NCBI GenBank assembly: GCA_964607515.1
Contig: CAZSKU010000002.1
Location: 62,001-126,000, forward strand
Direction: 5' to 3'
Length of the DNA stretch: 64,000 nucleotides
From: UBA6080 sp964607515
GTDB taxonomy: Bacteria; Fermentibacterota; Fermentibacteria; Fermentibacterales; JCC-6
This document shows, one piece after another, positions 35,712 through 44,411 of this stretch. The translations under genes were made by a program, and so were the position numbers. The number at the start of each line of letters is the position of its first letter. The first letter of the stretch is position 1. The notes under the pieces were generated by a model that saw only the letters and a program-made list of their open reading frames with translations, did not search any database and was not told where the DNA came from.

Positions 35712-36991
35712 GAAGGATCCTTCTGGTGGAGGACAAACGGGGCATGAGGACCATGCTCACCACGGCCCTGAGGGAGGACGGCTGGGAGGTCACCGGGGCG
35801 GAAAACGCCTCCTCCGCCCTCAGGGCGCTGGCCGCCGGGTCTTTCGACACCGTTCTCACCGACGTCTGCCTTCCCGGCGACGAAAGCGGGCTGGACGTTC
35901 TGGCGAAGACCCCTCCGGGGGTTCCGGTGATGCTCATGACCGCCTACGGAACCATCGACATGGCGGTGGAGGCCATGAAGGCCGGAGCCCGGGATTTCAT
36001 AACGAAGCCCTTCGATCTGGAGGAACTGCTGGCCAGGCTGAACCGGCTGTACCGCACCGGGGGCGACGACATCATCGGGGGCGACCCGGGACTGGCGGCT
36101 GTGCTTCGAAGGGCGGACACCGCGGCGACCAGCGATTTGAACATCCTGGTCACCGGTGAGAGCGGCACAGGCAAGGAATTGCTGGTCAAGCGGATACACC
36201 GGATGAGCCGGAGGAGCGCCGGCCCCTTGGTGCCGGTGAACTGCGCCGCCATCCCCCGGGACCTGCTGGAGAGCGAGTTGTTCGGCGCCGAGAGGGGCGC
36301 TTACACGGGTGCCACCGAAGACAGGATGGGCAGGTTCGAAATGGCTTCGGGAGGCACGGTGTTCCTGGACGAGATAGGCGATCTGGAATTGCCCCTTCAG
36401 GGCAAGCTTCTCAGGGTTCTCGAGGGAAGCCCTTTCACCAGGGTCGGGGGGACCAGACAGATCCTCTCCGACGCCCGGGTGGTGGCCGCCAGCAACAGGG
36501 ACCTTCTCGTGCTTGCCGGGGACGGACGGTTCCGGGAGGACCTCTACTACAGGCTCAGCCAGTTCACCATCGAGATTCCGCCGCTGCGGGAGCGCAAGGG
36601 AGACATACCAGCCCTGGCGGAACACTTCCTGGAGGGCAGGGGACAGCTGGGACCGGAAGCCCTCGACGCCCTCGCCGCCTTCGACTGGCCGGGAAACGTA
36701 CGGCAACTTAGGAACACCCTGCTGAGGGCCGCCGTGCTGGCCGGAGGACAGGAGATTCGCCCGGAGATGCTGGAGATACCGGCCTCGCGGGCCGGAACGG
36801 GAACCATGCTTGAGGAGGCTGCCCGGGCCGCCAGAGAGAGCGAGATGAAGGCCATCACCGAAGCCCTGGACAGGTGCGGGGGCAACCGTTCCAGGGCGGC
36901 GAGGCTCCTGGGGATCAGCTACCGGACCCTTCTCAACAAGCTCAGGAACTCCGGTCCGGCTTCACCTGAAGGAGCGCGTCGGAAGGGCTGA
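35708..36991 (+). CDS. sigma-54-dependent response regulator (NtrC family)
   Basis: A 427-residue activator from TTG 35708. Receiver (LLVEDKRGM, Asp in VLTDVCLPG, Lys in FITKPFD), AAA+ domain (Walker A GESGTGKE, sigma-54 contact loop GAYTGA in place of the usual GAFTGA, Walker B GGTVFLDEIGDL, FREDLYYRL) and a Fis-type helix-turn-helix (NRSRAARLLGISYRTLLNKL). It should drive sigma-54 promoters on a signal from the kinase encoded just upstream. Target genes are not evident; the adjacent glycan genes are one candidate. Its 3' end overlaps the convergent GatE-like gene by 50 bases. Confidence 0.92.
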   Translation: MRRILLVEDKRGMRTMLTTALREDGWEVTGAENASSALRALAAGSFDTVLTDVCLPGDESGLDVLAKTPPGVPVMLMTAYGTIDMAVEAMKAGARDFITKPFDLEELLARLNRLYRTGGDDIIGGDPGLAAVLRRADTAATSDLNILVTGESGTGKELLVKRIHRMSRRSAGPLVPVNCAAIPRDLLESELFGAERGAYTGATEDRMGRFEMASGGTVFLDEIGDLELPLQGKLLRVLEGSPFTRVGGTRQILSDARVVAASNRDLLVLAGDGRFREDLYYRLSQFTIEIPPLRERKGDIPALAEHFLEGRGQLGPEALDALAAFDWPGNVRQLRNTLLRAAVLAGGQEIRPEMLEIPASRAGTGTMLEEAARAARESEMKAITEALDRCGGNRSRAARLLGISYRTLLNKLRNSGPASPEGARRKG

Positions 36992-38654
36992 GTTCCGGGT
37001 TCCGGGTCATGGCGTCCAGAATCATCTGGGTTCCCCTGGGGCCGACCTTCTGAAGGGAGGCCCAGGCCATGGTTTCCTCAACAAGCGGCGCTCCCAGCAC
37101 CCTCATCCAGTCCATTCCCGCCCGTCTGGAAGCCCGCATCCTGTCCGCCAGAAGGTTCGCCAGGGCGGAGGGCTTCCAGTCCACTTTCCTGAGAAGAGCG
37201 TCGAAGATGTCGCCGAGTTCGAGATTGAGCAGTCTGTCCACCAGGTGCCCGCTCACTCCGAGAAGGGTCCAGCTTTCCCTTCTGACCCACGGTGAAGGAG
37301 GCAGCATGGCCTTCAACCTTCCAAAGGTGTCCGGGCTTATGGGTTCCGGGGGAAGGTCCGTGTCGGGGTACATACGGTCGGCGCCGGGGAGAATCCTCTC
37401 GAAGGTTGTCCTGCCTCCCGGAAGGGCCTGCCTTGTTTCCGCCGGAATCCCCTGAAATGCCTCGGTGATCCTGGTGTTGACCTCCCGGCCGGCGGTTTCC
37501 AGGTCTTCCGGGGCGCCCCGGAACACCAGAAGGGAATCCTCGGGGGTGATGCCCAGGGCGGCCCGGAGGGCAGGGGAGCCCTGGGACACCGCGGGAACCC
37601 CCTCCAGGCATGCTATCACCCTCACCCGGCCCTCCAGTTCGTCCAGAAAGGTCATCCCGGGCTGGGTAGGCCAGAGCAGGTAGTCCGAGAAGCCCCGAAG
37701 CACCAGCGCCGCCGCCCGGTGGCCCCTTCCGGAGAGCTCCTCCGGGTCGAGTCCCTCCCCGTGGACCTGTTCAGGGGACAGGGCCAGGGGCTGGGTGCAG
37801 AAACCGTCGGGCCTGAGCGGGGAATTGACAAGGGCGGTTCTCAGGTCCAGCAGTGCCTTCTGACGGTACCCCTCCACCCGGCACAGGGGCTCGATCATGG
37901 CAATCCGGGGAACACCCTTGATTTCCACCCGATGTCCGCCCCTTATGGATACGTTCACGTCCTGTCTGACACTGCCGATTCCCCTTCTCACCAGATGGGT
38001 GGAACGCATGACCTCCCCGATGAGCTTCGCCGCCCGGGCCATCTCCAGGGGGGTCTCCAGCTCCGGCGCCGTGACCGGTTCCACCAGGGGGATGCTGAGC
38101 CTGTCGGTCCTGAACCAGATGTGGTGGCCCACGTCCCTGACCTCCCGGCAGGCGTCCTCCTCCAGGCTCATCTGGACGAAGCGGAGTTCCCTTCCCAGAA
38201 AGGGTATTCTCCCGTTCACCCCCACGATGGCGGTCCGCTGGAACCCGGTGGGAATGCTTCCGTCCAGGTACTGCTTCCGGGTGATGTGGATTTCGTCGAC
38301 CAGTGACATGTTGAAGGACATGGCCAGACGGAGGGCTATGGAAACGGCCAGGGAGTCGGCCTTGAACGGGGGGGTGTCGTCCATTTCATAGGTGCAGACC
38401 GAGTCGTTGTAGAGGAGGTAGTGGACCTGCTTTCTGGTCTTGAACTCCATGAGGGCCGTTCCGTCGTACTCACCGAACTCGCTCAGGGTCGGGCGCATGT
38501 GGCGCAGGAGCTCCTGGTGGTGCTCGTCGTTGCGTATCACCGCCGGGCAACGGCAGAAGAGCTTGCCCGGGGTGTCCAGCTGCTGGTGGGTTTCCAGGCC
38601 GCCCTTGAAACCAAGTTCCCGGAGTTCGGTATAGTCATGCTGGTGGGGCTTCAT
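36942..38654 (-). CDS. GatE-like glutamyl-tRNA(Gln) amidotransferase subunit (archaeal type)
   Basis: A 570-residue protein of the GatB/GatE superfamily. The GatB-type kinase-like part includes GFKGGLETHQQLDTPGKLFC and IEIKG-like VEIKGVPRIAMIEPLCR. Between about 310 and 420 there is a GAD-like insert ending in ILPGADRMYPDTDLPP, and a YqeY-type helical tail follows; this order and the YPxTD(L/V)PP motif are marks of archaeal GatE rather than bacterial GatB. In archaea GatE works with the asparaginase-like GatD to turn Glu-tRNA(Gln) into Gln-tRNA(Gln). No gatD, gatA or gatC lies in the window. CGGAGG precedes the ATG. Confidence 0.83.
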   Translation of the reverse strand: MKPHQHDYTELRELGFKGGLETHQQLDTPGKLFCRCPAVIRNDEHHQELLRHMRPTLSEFGEYDGTALMEFKTRKQVHYLLYNDSVCTYEMDDTPPFKADSLAVSIALRLAMSFNMSLVDEIHITRKQYLDGSIPTGFQRTAIVGVNGRIPFLGRELRFVQMSLEEDACREVRDVGHHIWFRTDRLSIPLVEPVTAPELETPLEMARAAKLIGEVMRSTHLVRRGIGSVRQDVNVSIRGGHRVEIKGVPRIAMIEPLCRVEGYRQKALLDLRTALVNSPLRPDGFCTQPLALSPEQVHGEGLDPEELSGRGHRAAALVLRGFSDYLLWPTQPGMTFLDELEGRVRVIACLEGVPAVSQGSPALRAALGITPEDSLLVFRGAPEDLETAGREVNTRITEAFQGIPAETRQALPGGRTTFERILPGADRMYPDTDLPPEPISPDTFGRLKAMLPPSPWVRRESWTLLGVSGHLVDRLLNLELGDIFDALLRKVDWKPSALANLLADRMRASRRAGMDWMRVLGAPLVEETMAWASLQKVGPRGTQMILDAMTRNPELSPSDALLQVKPDRSS

Positions 38655-38731
38655 GTCGCTGCCTCCGAAATATGATGGAAGGTCTCGGGATCACAGCGGC
38701 GAAGATAACCAATGGGCGCCTGCCGGGGGAG

Positions 38732-38760
38732 TTGACACCGCTCGGACCCGGCAGTAGTAC
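38732..38760 (+). promoter_or_regulatory. candidate promoter of the hpf-hprK-HPr-ptsI operon
   Basis: A perfect TTGACA (38732-38737), 17 bases, then TAGTAC (38755-38760), giving a leader of about 95 bases before hpf. The -10 match is modest (3 of 6). The rest of this 208-base gap between divergent genes shows no ORF or RNA gene that I can support. Confidence 0.5.
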
Positions 38761-38862
38761 TTGTTTCGTGACATCGAACAGGGAGCAACCGCGTGAAGTC
38801 TGTCGGCAAAACGGCAGTTCATGCGGGTTGTTTTTTGTTCGTGCAAACAGGGAGGAGTCGAT

Positions 38863-39405
38863 ATGAACATCGAGATAAGCGCAAGACACTTCGATCTGAC
38901 AGAAGCGCTCAGGGACCACATCGACGGCAAGCTCTCATCTCTGGAACGCTACTATGACGGGATGGACGACGTTCTGGTGATTCTCGACCTTTCCAAGGGC
39001 GTCTGCTCCACCCATGTTCAGATCCGGGGCGATCAGCTCCGACTCGACGCGAAAAACAGGGGGCATGACATGTACGCCTCCTTTGACGAGTGTGTTTCCT
39101 CCCTGGAGGGCCAGCTCCGCCGGTTCAAGGAGAGGCGCCACAACCACCCCCACAGACCCGGTGACAACGAAGGCGCCAGGGTGTCCCTCTACGAACCCAG
39201 CGAGGTTTCCGAACTGAAGGGCCCCATCACGGTGGAAAACAGCGCCCAGCTTCCCTCCATGTCCACCTACCAGGCCATGACCGAACTGGAGATGAGCGGC
39301 GGGGAGAGGCTGGTCTTCTACAACGACGAGACCGGCGCCATCAGTGCCGCCTACCGGACCGTGTCCGGCGCCACCTCCGTGGTGGAACTTCACAAGATCG
39401 GCTGA
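38863..39405 (+). CDS. hpf: ribosome hibernation-promoting factor, long form (HPF/RaiA)
   Basis: A 180-residue protein from ATG 38863 with GGAGGAG upstream. N-terminal RaiA/YfiA fold (MNIEISARHFDLTEALRDHI, ... FDECVSSLEGQLRRFKERR) is followed by a linker and the C-terminal dimerisation domain (GGERLVFYNDETGAISAAYRT) that defines the long form. It joins 70S ribosomes into inactive 100S dimers in starved cells. It leads an operon with HprK, HPr and enzyme I. Confidence 0.93.
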   Translation: MNIEISARHFDLTEALRDHIDGKLSSLERYYDGMDDVLVILDLSKGVCSTHVQIRGDQLRLDAKNRGHDMYASFDECVSSLEGQLRRFKERRHNHPHRPGDNEGARVSLYEPSEVSELKGPITVENSAQLPSMSTYQAMTELEMSGGERLVFYNDETGAISAAYRTVSGATSVVELHKIG

Positions 39406-39411
39406 CCGCCG

Positions 39412-40377
39412 ATGCAGGACAGGTATCCCGACTCCTCGGCCTTCAGCATACAGGACATGGTGCGCCACGCCGGCGACAGAATGGGGCTGCGGTGTCTTAC
39501 CGGGAACCTGGGCCTTGAAAGGCTGCTCACCTCCCCGGACATCAGCCGGCCCGGCCTGTGTCTCACGGGCTACACCCACAAGTTCCTCAGCCACAGGATA
39601 CAGATCTTCGGCGAAACCGAGATCACCATGCTGGAAGACATGGACCCCTCTTCCCGTCGCCGGGCTCTGGCGAACGTGTTCGGTTTTCCGGTGGTCTGCT
39701 CGGTGGTGTCCAAAGGGCTCCAGCCTCCGGAAGAACTCCTGGAAGCCTCCCTCGAAAGCGGTTCACCGCTGTTCGTCAGCCCCCGGGACACCACCCCCCT
39801 GATCAACGACCTCACCGGCTTCCTCAGGGACGTTTTCGCCCCCCGGGAAACCATGCACGGAACCCTGGTGGACGTGTTCGGGGAGGGTATCCTCTGTGTG
39901 GGGAGAAGCGCCATCGGGAAGAGCGAGGCGGTGCTGGGGCTGGTGGAGCGGGGTCACAGGCTCATCGCCGACGACACGGTGAGTGTCAGGAGGAACGGCG
40001 ACAACCTGGTCGGGTCCGGGGATCCGGTGATCGGATACCACATGGAGCTCAGGGGACTGGGATTCGTGAACGTTCCAGAGCTGTTCGGCCTGGGAGCGGT
40101 GAAGGAGAGGCAGCAGATAGATATGGTGGTCCGCCTGGTGGACGCGGACAGGATGGGGGAGATGGACCGCTCGGGGCTTGAAACCATGACCACCGACATT
40201 CTCGGCCTGAAGGTGCCCCTGGTGGAGATTCCGGTGCTGCCCGGAAGGAACCTCACCATCCTTCTGGAGGTCGCCGCCATGCTGAACATCCGCAGAAAGA
40301 ACACGGGATCGTCGTCGTCGGAACAGCTGAACCGAACACTCCTTGAAAAACTGCAACAGAGGAGAGGACCGGAGTAA
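39412..40377 (+). CDS. hprK: HPr kinase/phosphorylase
   Basis: A 321-residue enzyme: N-terminal domain, then the kinase domain with MHGTLVDVFGEGILCVG, Walker A GRSAIGKSE (Lys170), LIADDTV and the C-terminal ELRGLGFVNV / DMVVRLV motifs typical of HprK. It phosphorylates and dephosphorylates Ser46 of HPr in response to metabolite levels. The HPr gene begins 5 bases later and keeps both the His15 and Ser46 sites, so the pair is coherent. Confidence 0.95.
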   Translation: MQDRYPDSSAFSIQDMVRHAGDRMGLRCLTGNLGLERLLTSPDISRPGLCLTGYTHKFLSHRIQIFGETEITMLEDMDPSSRRRALANVFGFPVVCSVVSKGLQPPEELLEASLESGSPLFVSPRDTTPLINDLTGFLRDVFAPRETMHGTLVDVFGEGILCVGRSAIGKSEAVLGLVERGHRLIADDTVSVRRNGDNLVGSGDPVIGYHMELRGLGFVNVPELFGLGAVKERQQIDMVVRLVDADRMGEMDRSGLETMTTDILGLKVPLVEIPVLPGRNLTILLEVAAMLNIRRKNTGSSSSEQLNRTLLEKLQQRRGPE

Positions 40378-40382
40378 CCGCC

Positions 40383-40655
40383 ATGAAAGCCAGATCCCTC
40401 ACGGTGCCGAACAAGCTGGGAATCCATGCCAGACCGGCGGCTCTGATCGTCAGGAAGGCATCCGAGTACCAAAGCGAGGTGTTCATCTCCAACGGAGTGG
40501 ACGAGGTGAACGCGAAGAGCATCATGGGGGTAATGACCCTGGCCGCCGCGGGGGGAACCGCCATCACGGTCTCCACCGACGGTCCCGATGAGGACGCCGC
40601 CCTGGAAGGGGTCTGCGGGGTGGTGGAATCGGGATTCGGCGAGGAGATGATCTGA
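40383..40655 (+). CDS. ptsH: phosphocarrier protein HPr
   Basis: A 90-residue carrier. GIHARPAA holds the phospho-His15 and AKSIMGVM holds Ser46, the HprK site. Its stop overlaps the enzyme I start by one base (TGATG). Confidence 0.95.
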   Translation: MKARSLTVPNKLGIHARPAALIVRKASEYQSEVFISNGVDEVNAKSIMGVMTLAAAGGTAITVSTDGPDEDAALEGVCGVVESGFGEEMI

Positions 40656-42409
40656 TGAAGATCCAGGGTGTGGCGGCGTCCCCGGGGATAGCCCTGGGTC
40701 CCGCCTTCCTTCTGAAGGTGAAGGACTTCAAGGTGGTCCGCCGGGAGCTGGCCGACCCGGAAGAGGCCGCCGGGGAAGTGAAACGCCTGCGGGACGCCGT
40801 TGACTCGGTGGACTCGGACCTCTCCAGGCTCGCGGATTCGGTGGAACACGTGGTGGAGGGCAGGCAGATCGTGGAATTCCTGCGGCTCCTCCTCAGGGAC
40901 CCCATGCTGCAGAGCGAGGTGGAACAGCGGATCGCCGGGGAACTCGTCTGCGCCGAATACGCCCTCAGTTCGGTTCTTCAGAATATCCTGGCCAGGTTCC
41001 TGGAGCTGGACGACCCATACATGAGGGAAAGGGTCGCGGACGTCAGGGACGTGGGCCGGAGGCTTCTCGAAAAACTTCTGGGCACCGAGAAGGAGGCCCT
41101 GGCCAGATCCCGGGAACCCATGATCCTGGTCACCGAGGATCTCAACCCCTCGGACACCGCCAGCATAGACACCGACCTGGTCAATGCCATCGTCACCGAC
41201 CGGGGAGGCAGCACATCCCACACCGCCATCCTTGCCAGGAGCATGGGAATCCCTGCGGTGGTGGCCCTGGAGGACATAACCGGGTCTGTGAGCCCCAGGG
41301 ACACCCTGGTGGTGGACGGTATTCATGGATTCGTGATAGTGAACCCCACCCCGGAGGAACTGGATCAGGCCCGAAAGGCAAGGGCGAAGTACGTGGAGGC
41401 GGAGCGGAGGATGGCCGAGAACGCCGAGCGCCCCGCGGAAACCGCCGACGGCGTGCGAATAGAGCTGTCCGCCAACATCGAGTTTCCCCAGGAGGTCGAA
41501 CTGGTTAAGAAGTACGGCGGGCAGGGGGTGGGGCTGTTCCGCACCGAGTTCCTCAGGGTGCTCCGGCAGGGCTTGGAAACCGAGGAGGACCACTTCCTGA
41601 TATACGACCAGGTGGCCGCGGCCCTGGCTCCGGACCCGGTGATAATCAGAACCTACGACATGGGGGGCGACAAGTTCCGTCCCGGAATGGCCCACGAAGC
41701 CAATCCCTTTCTGGGCTACAGGGGGGTGAGGATCTGTCTTGACTGCCCGGAGGAGTTCCGGAAGCAGATCAGGGGCATCATCAGGGCTTCCAGGCGCGGA
41801 AACGTCAGAATGATGTTTCCCATGATCACCCACGTGGAACAGATGCGCAGGATCCGGGAGCTGATTTCGGAAATCACCGACGGGCTCTATCGGGAAGGGA
41901 TACCCTTCGACCGGGGGATGCAGGTGGGTTTCATGGTTGAGACCCCGGCGGCGGTCACCGCCCTGGACCTTCTGCTTCCCTACGCCGATTTCGTTTCCAT
42001 AGGCACGAATGATCTCACCCAGTACACCCTGGCGGTGGACCGGGGAAGCCCCCTGGTTGCTGACCTGTACGATCCCTTCCATCCCGCGGTGCTCCGGCAG
42101 ATCGACCATGTGGTCAGGCTCAGCCACTCCCGGGAAAAATGGGTCGGCGTATGCGGAATCATGGCCGGGGACCCCCTGGCGGTGCCCCTCCTGCTGGGAC
42201 TCGGCGTGGACGAACTTAGCGTCGCCAGCGCCATAATCCCCGACGTCAAGAAGATGATCAGCGTCTTCACCACCATTTCGGCCTCCCGGATCGCCTCCGA
42301 AGCCCTGGCCCTTCCCACGGGCAGGGACATCCGCGCCATGGTATACTCCCAGGTAGCGGGAAGATACCCGGACATCCTTCTGGACGAGAATCTGGGAATA
42401 AGAAAGTAG
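40655..42409 (+). CDS. ptsI: PTS enzyme I (phosphoenolpyruvate-protein phosphotransferase)
   Basis: A 584-residue protein: N-terminal HPr-binding domain, swivelling domain with GGSTSHTAILAR (phospho-His189, the same number as in E. coli), and the C-terminal PEP barrel with GLFRTEFL, RTYDMGGDK, GFLGYRG-like NPFLGYRGVR and GVCGIMAGDP (catalytic Cys). It phosphorylates HPr at His15 from PEP. No sugar-specific EII component is visible in the window, so this may be a regulatory PTS. Confidence 0.96.
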   Translation: MKIQGVAASPGIALGPAFLLKVKDFKVVRRELADPEEAAGEVKRLRDAVDSVDSDLSRLADSVEHVVEGRQIVEFLRLLLRDPMLQSEVEQRIAGELVCAEYALSSVLQNILARFLELDDPYMRERVADVRDVGRRLLEKLLGTEKEALARSREPMILVTEDLNPSDTASIDTDLVNAIVTDRGGSTSHTAILARSMGIPAVVALEDITGSVSPRDTLVVDGIHGFVIVNPTPEELDQARKARAKYVEAERRMAENAERPAETADGVRIELSANIEFPQEVELVKKYGGQGVGLFRTEFLRVLRQGLETEEDHFLIYDQVAAALAPDPVIIRTYDMGGDKFRPGMAHEANPFLGYRGVRICLDCPEEFRKQIRGIIRASRRGNVRMMFPMITHVEQMRRIRELISEITDGLYREGIPFDRGMQVGFMVETPAAVTALDLLLPYADFVSIGTNDLTQYTLAVDRGSPLVADLYDPFHPAVLRQIDHVVRLSHSREKWVGVCGIMAGDPLAVPLLLGLGVDELSVASAIIPDVKKMISVFTTISASRIASEALALPTGRDIRAMVYSQVAGRYPDILLDENLGIRK

Positions 42410-42415
42410 GAAGTC

Positions 42416-43399
42416 ATGCACTGCATCATCCCTGCGGCGGGTATCGGCACCCGGATGCGCCCCCATACATGGTCGGTCCCGAAACCGCTGCTGCCCGTGG
42501 CCGGAAAGCCCATTCTGGGGCACCTCATAGACTCCCTCTCGGAAGCGGGCGTCGACCGGGTGACCCTGATCACCGGCTACCTCGGGGAAATCCTGGTGGA
42601 ATGGGCAAGAGGAGCCTATCCCGGACTGAGGGTGGACTTCGTGCGCCAGGAGACGGCCGACGGACTGGGAGCTGCCGTGGGGCTGGCCCGGGGGATGGTG
42701 GAGGAGGGGCCTGTGATGGTGGCCCTGTCGGACACCCTTTTCACGTCGGACCTCGGCATGCTCCGGGGATGCGGCAGGAACATGCTGGCAGTGAGCCCGG
42801 TGAGCAATCCGGAGCGGTTCGGCATCGTTGTGACCGATGACACCGGAAGGGTTCTCCGGCTGGTGGAAAAGCCCGTCGAACCCCTGGGCGACCTGGCCAT
42901 CGTGGGCATCTACCACTTTGCCTCCGGGCCGGCGATCATGGAGGCCTGCGCCAGGCTGAAGACCCTGGGCATCCGCACCCGGGGGGAGTATCAACTCACC
43001 GACGCCATGCAGCTTATGCTATCGGAGGGCGAGCCTTTCTACACCTGGACCGTTGCCGACTGGTTCGACTGCGGAACCACGGAAACCCTTCTGGAGACCA
43101 ACAGGGCTCTGCTGGACGCCCGGGGGGGAGAGGGCTCGCCGGAGCTGGAGAACAGCCTGGTTGTCCCGCCCTGCGCCTTCGCGGCGGGGGTCAGTATTCG
43201 GAATTCCGTGGTGGGTCCCCACGTCAGCGCGGGAGAGGGGGCCCGGATCCGGGACAGCGTCGTCAGAAACTGCATCCTGGGGCCGGGTTCCCGGGTGGCC
43301 GGCGGTTTCGTGACCGGGTCCATGCTGGGGACGAGAGCCTCTCTGGTATGCCGGGAAAGGTCACTCTCCGCCGGCGATGACTGCGCGATCGAAATCTGA
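42416..43399 (+). CDS. glucose-1-phosphate nucleotidyltransferase-like protein
   Basis: A 327-residue sugar-nucleotide pyrophosphorylase: IIPAAGIGTRMRPHTWSVPKPLLPVAGKP (the GTR...PK...P signature, shown in parts), VALSDTLFT, VEKPVEPLGD and WFDCGTTETLLETN. A C-terminal segment with hexapeptide-like turns (VIRNSVVGPHVSAGEGARI-type repeats) follows, as in the long form of RmlA/StrD enzymes. Product is probably an NDP-sugar (dTDP-glucose or similar) for the two GT4 genes that follow, the first overlapping by 23 bases. Confidence 0.85.
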   Translation: MHCIIPAAGIGTRMRPHTWSVPKPLLPVAGKPILGHLIDSLSEAGVDRVTLITGYLGEILVEWARGAYPGLRVDFVRQETADGLGAAVGLARGMVEEGPVMVALSDTLFTSDLGMLRGCGRNMLAVSPVSNPERFGIVVTDDTGRVLRLVEKPVEPLGDLAIVGIYHFASGPAIMEACARLKTLGIRTRGEYQLTDAMQLMLSEGEPFYTWTVADWFDCGTTETLLETNRALLDARGGEGSPELENSLVVPPCAFAAGVSIRNSVVGPHVSAGEGARIRDSVVRNCILGPGSRVAGGFVTGSMLGTRASLVCRERSLSAGDDCAIEI

Positions 43400-44411
43400 A
43401 CCGCGGGTCGGGCTATACGCCTCCGGCGCCGGCAACCGGGGCGGCACGGGGGTCTACATCCAACGGCTGCTTAACGGATTCCGGCGGGCGGGGATGGACT
43501 GGGTTGTCCCCCTGGGGGCCGGAAGGCACGGCACTCTTTCCAGGGCTTTCATGGAATTCGCGGTCCTTCCCTTTTCAGCGGGGAGACTACGGTTGCTGCA
43601 CCTTCCCTCGTTCGCCGGAACGGTACCCCGGGGGGTGGAGAGGGTGGTCACGGTGCACGACCTGGCCTTTCTGGCGAACCCCCGCTGGTTTCCGGCCCTC
43701 AGGAGCGCCTACTACCGGGCTGTGTTCCCGGCGGTTGCCCGCCGGGCCCGAATGGTCATAGCCGACAGCGACTTCACCGCGGATGAGGCGGTGAGGCTGC
43801 TGGGAATTCCCAGGGAAAGGATCCGAAGGGTCTACCTCTCCCACGGAAACCCGGACGCCGACGGACTGCCGGATTTTCCGGGGGCATGGGGGATTCCCGG
43901 GGAGTACTGCGTGTGCGCATGCACCGTGGAACCGAGGAAGAACATTCCGACCCTTTTGAGGGCCTGGAGAATGCTCGTCTCCAGAAGGCCCGGAGGGATG
44001 CTTGTCATGGCCGGTCGCTGGGGCTGGGAGAACGCCTCTCTGAGGGACGAGATGAAGAGGTGTCCCGGGGTGCTGCTCACCGGTCCCCTTTCCCGGGAAA
44101 TGCTCGAAGGGGCAATTTCCGGGGCCCGGTTCATGGTGTACCCGTCGCTGTACGAGGGATTCGGCCTGCCGCCCCTGGAAGCGGCGGCCCTGGGAACTCC
44201 CTCGGTGCTGGGGCCGGCCGGAGCTCTCCGGGAGGTGTACGGGCAGGTGGGGCTGTTCCCGGAAAACACCCCGGAGGCCCTCTGCGAGGCGATGATGGAA
44301 CTGTTCGACAGGCCCGCGGCCCCGGACGCCCTCAGAGCCTTTGCGGCCCCGTTCACCGACGAGGCCATGGCCGCCGCCACGGCGGATGTATACAGGGAGT
44401 GCCTGGAATGA
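43377..44411 (+). CDS. GT4 glycosyltransferase
   Basis: A 344-residue GT-B enzyme: RGGTGVYIQRLLNGF, VTVHDLAFL, ADSDFTADEAVRLLG, CTVEPRKNIPTLLRAW and the donor-binding SLYEGFGLPPLEAAALGTPSV (E-x7-E). Such enzymes add mannose, glucose or related sugars from NDP-donors to lipids or polysaccharides. It is ATGA-coupled to the next GT4. Confidence 0.9.
   Translation: MTARSKSEPRVGLYASGAGNRGGTGVYIQRLLNGFRRAGMDWVVPLGAGRHGTLSRAFMEFAVLPFSAGRLRLLHLPSFAGTVPRGVERVVTVHDLAFLANPRWFPALRSAYYRAVFPAVARRARMVIADSDFTADEAVRLLGIPRERIRRVYLSHGNPDADGLPDFPGAWGIPGEYCVCACTVEPRKNIPTLLRAWRMLVSRRPGGMLVMAGRWGWENASLRDEMKRCPGVLLTGPLSREMLEGAISGARFMVYPSLYEGFGLPPLEAAALGTPSVLGPAGALREVYGQVGLFPENTPEALCEAMMELFDRPAAPDALRAFAAPFTDEAMAAATADVYRECLE

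Noticed and set aside
38737..38770. Possible sigma-54 promoter before hpf (GGCAG ... TTGT)
   Set aside because: The GG-to-GC spacing is one base too long and the -12 element lacks the GC; the sigma-70-like TTGACA box explains the region better.
40253..42994. A 913-residue reading frame on the reverse strand
   Set aside because: It lies antisense to HPr, enzyme I and the nucleotidyltransferase, which are certain. It is a product of high GC and low stop frequency; its composition is Gly/His/Pro/Arg-rich and unlike any family.
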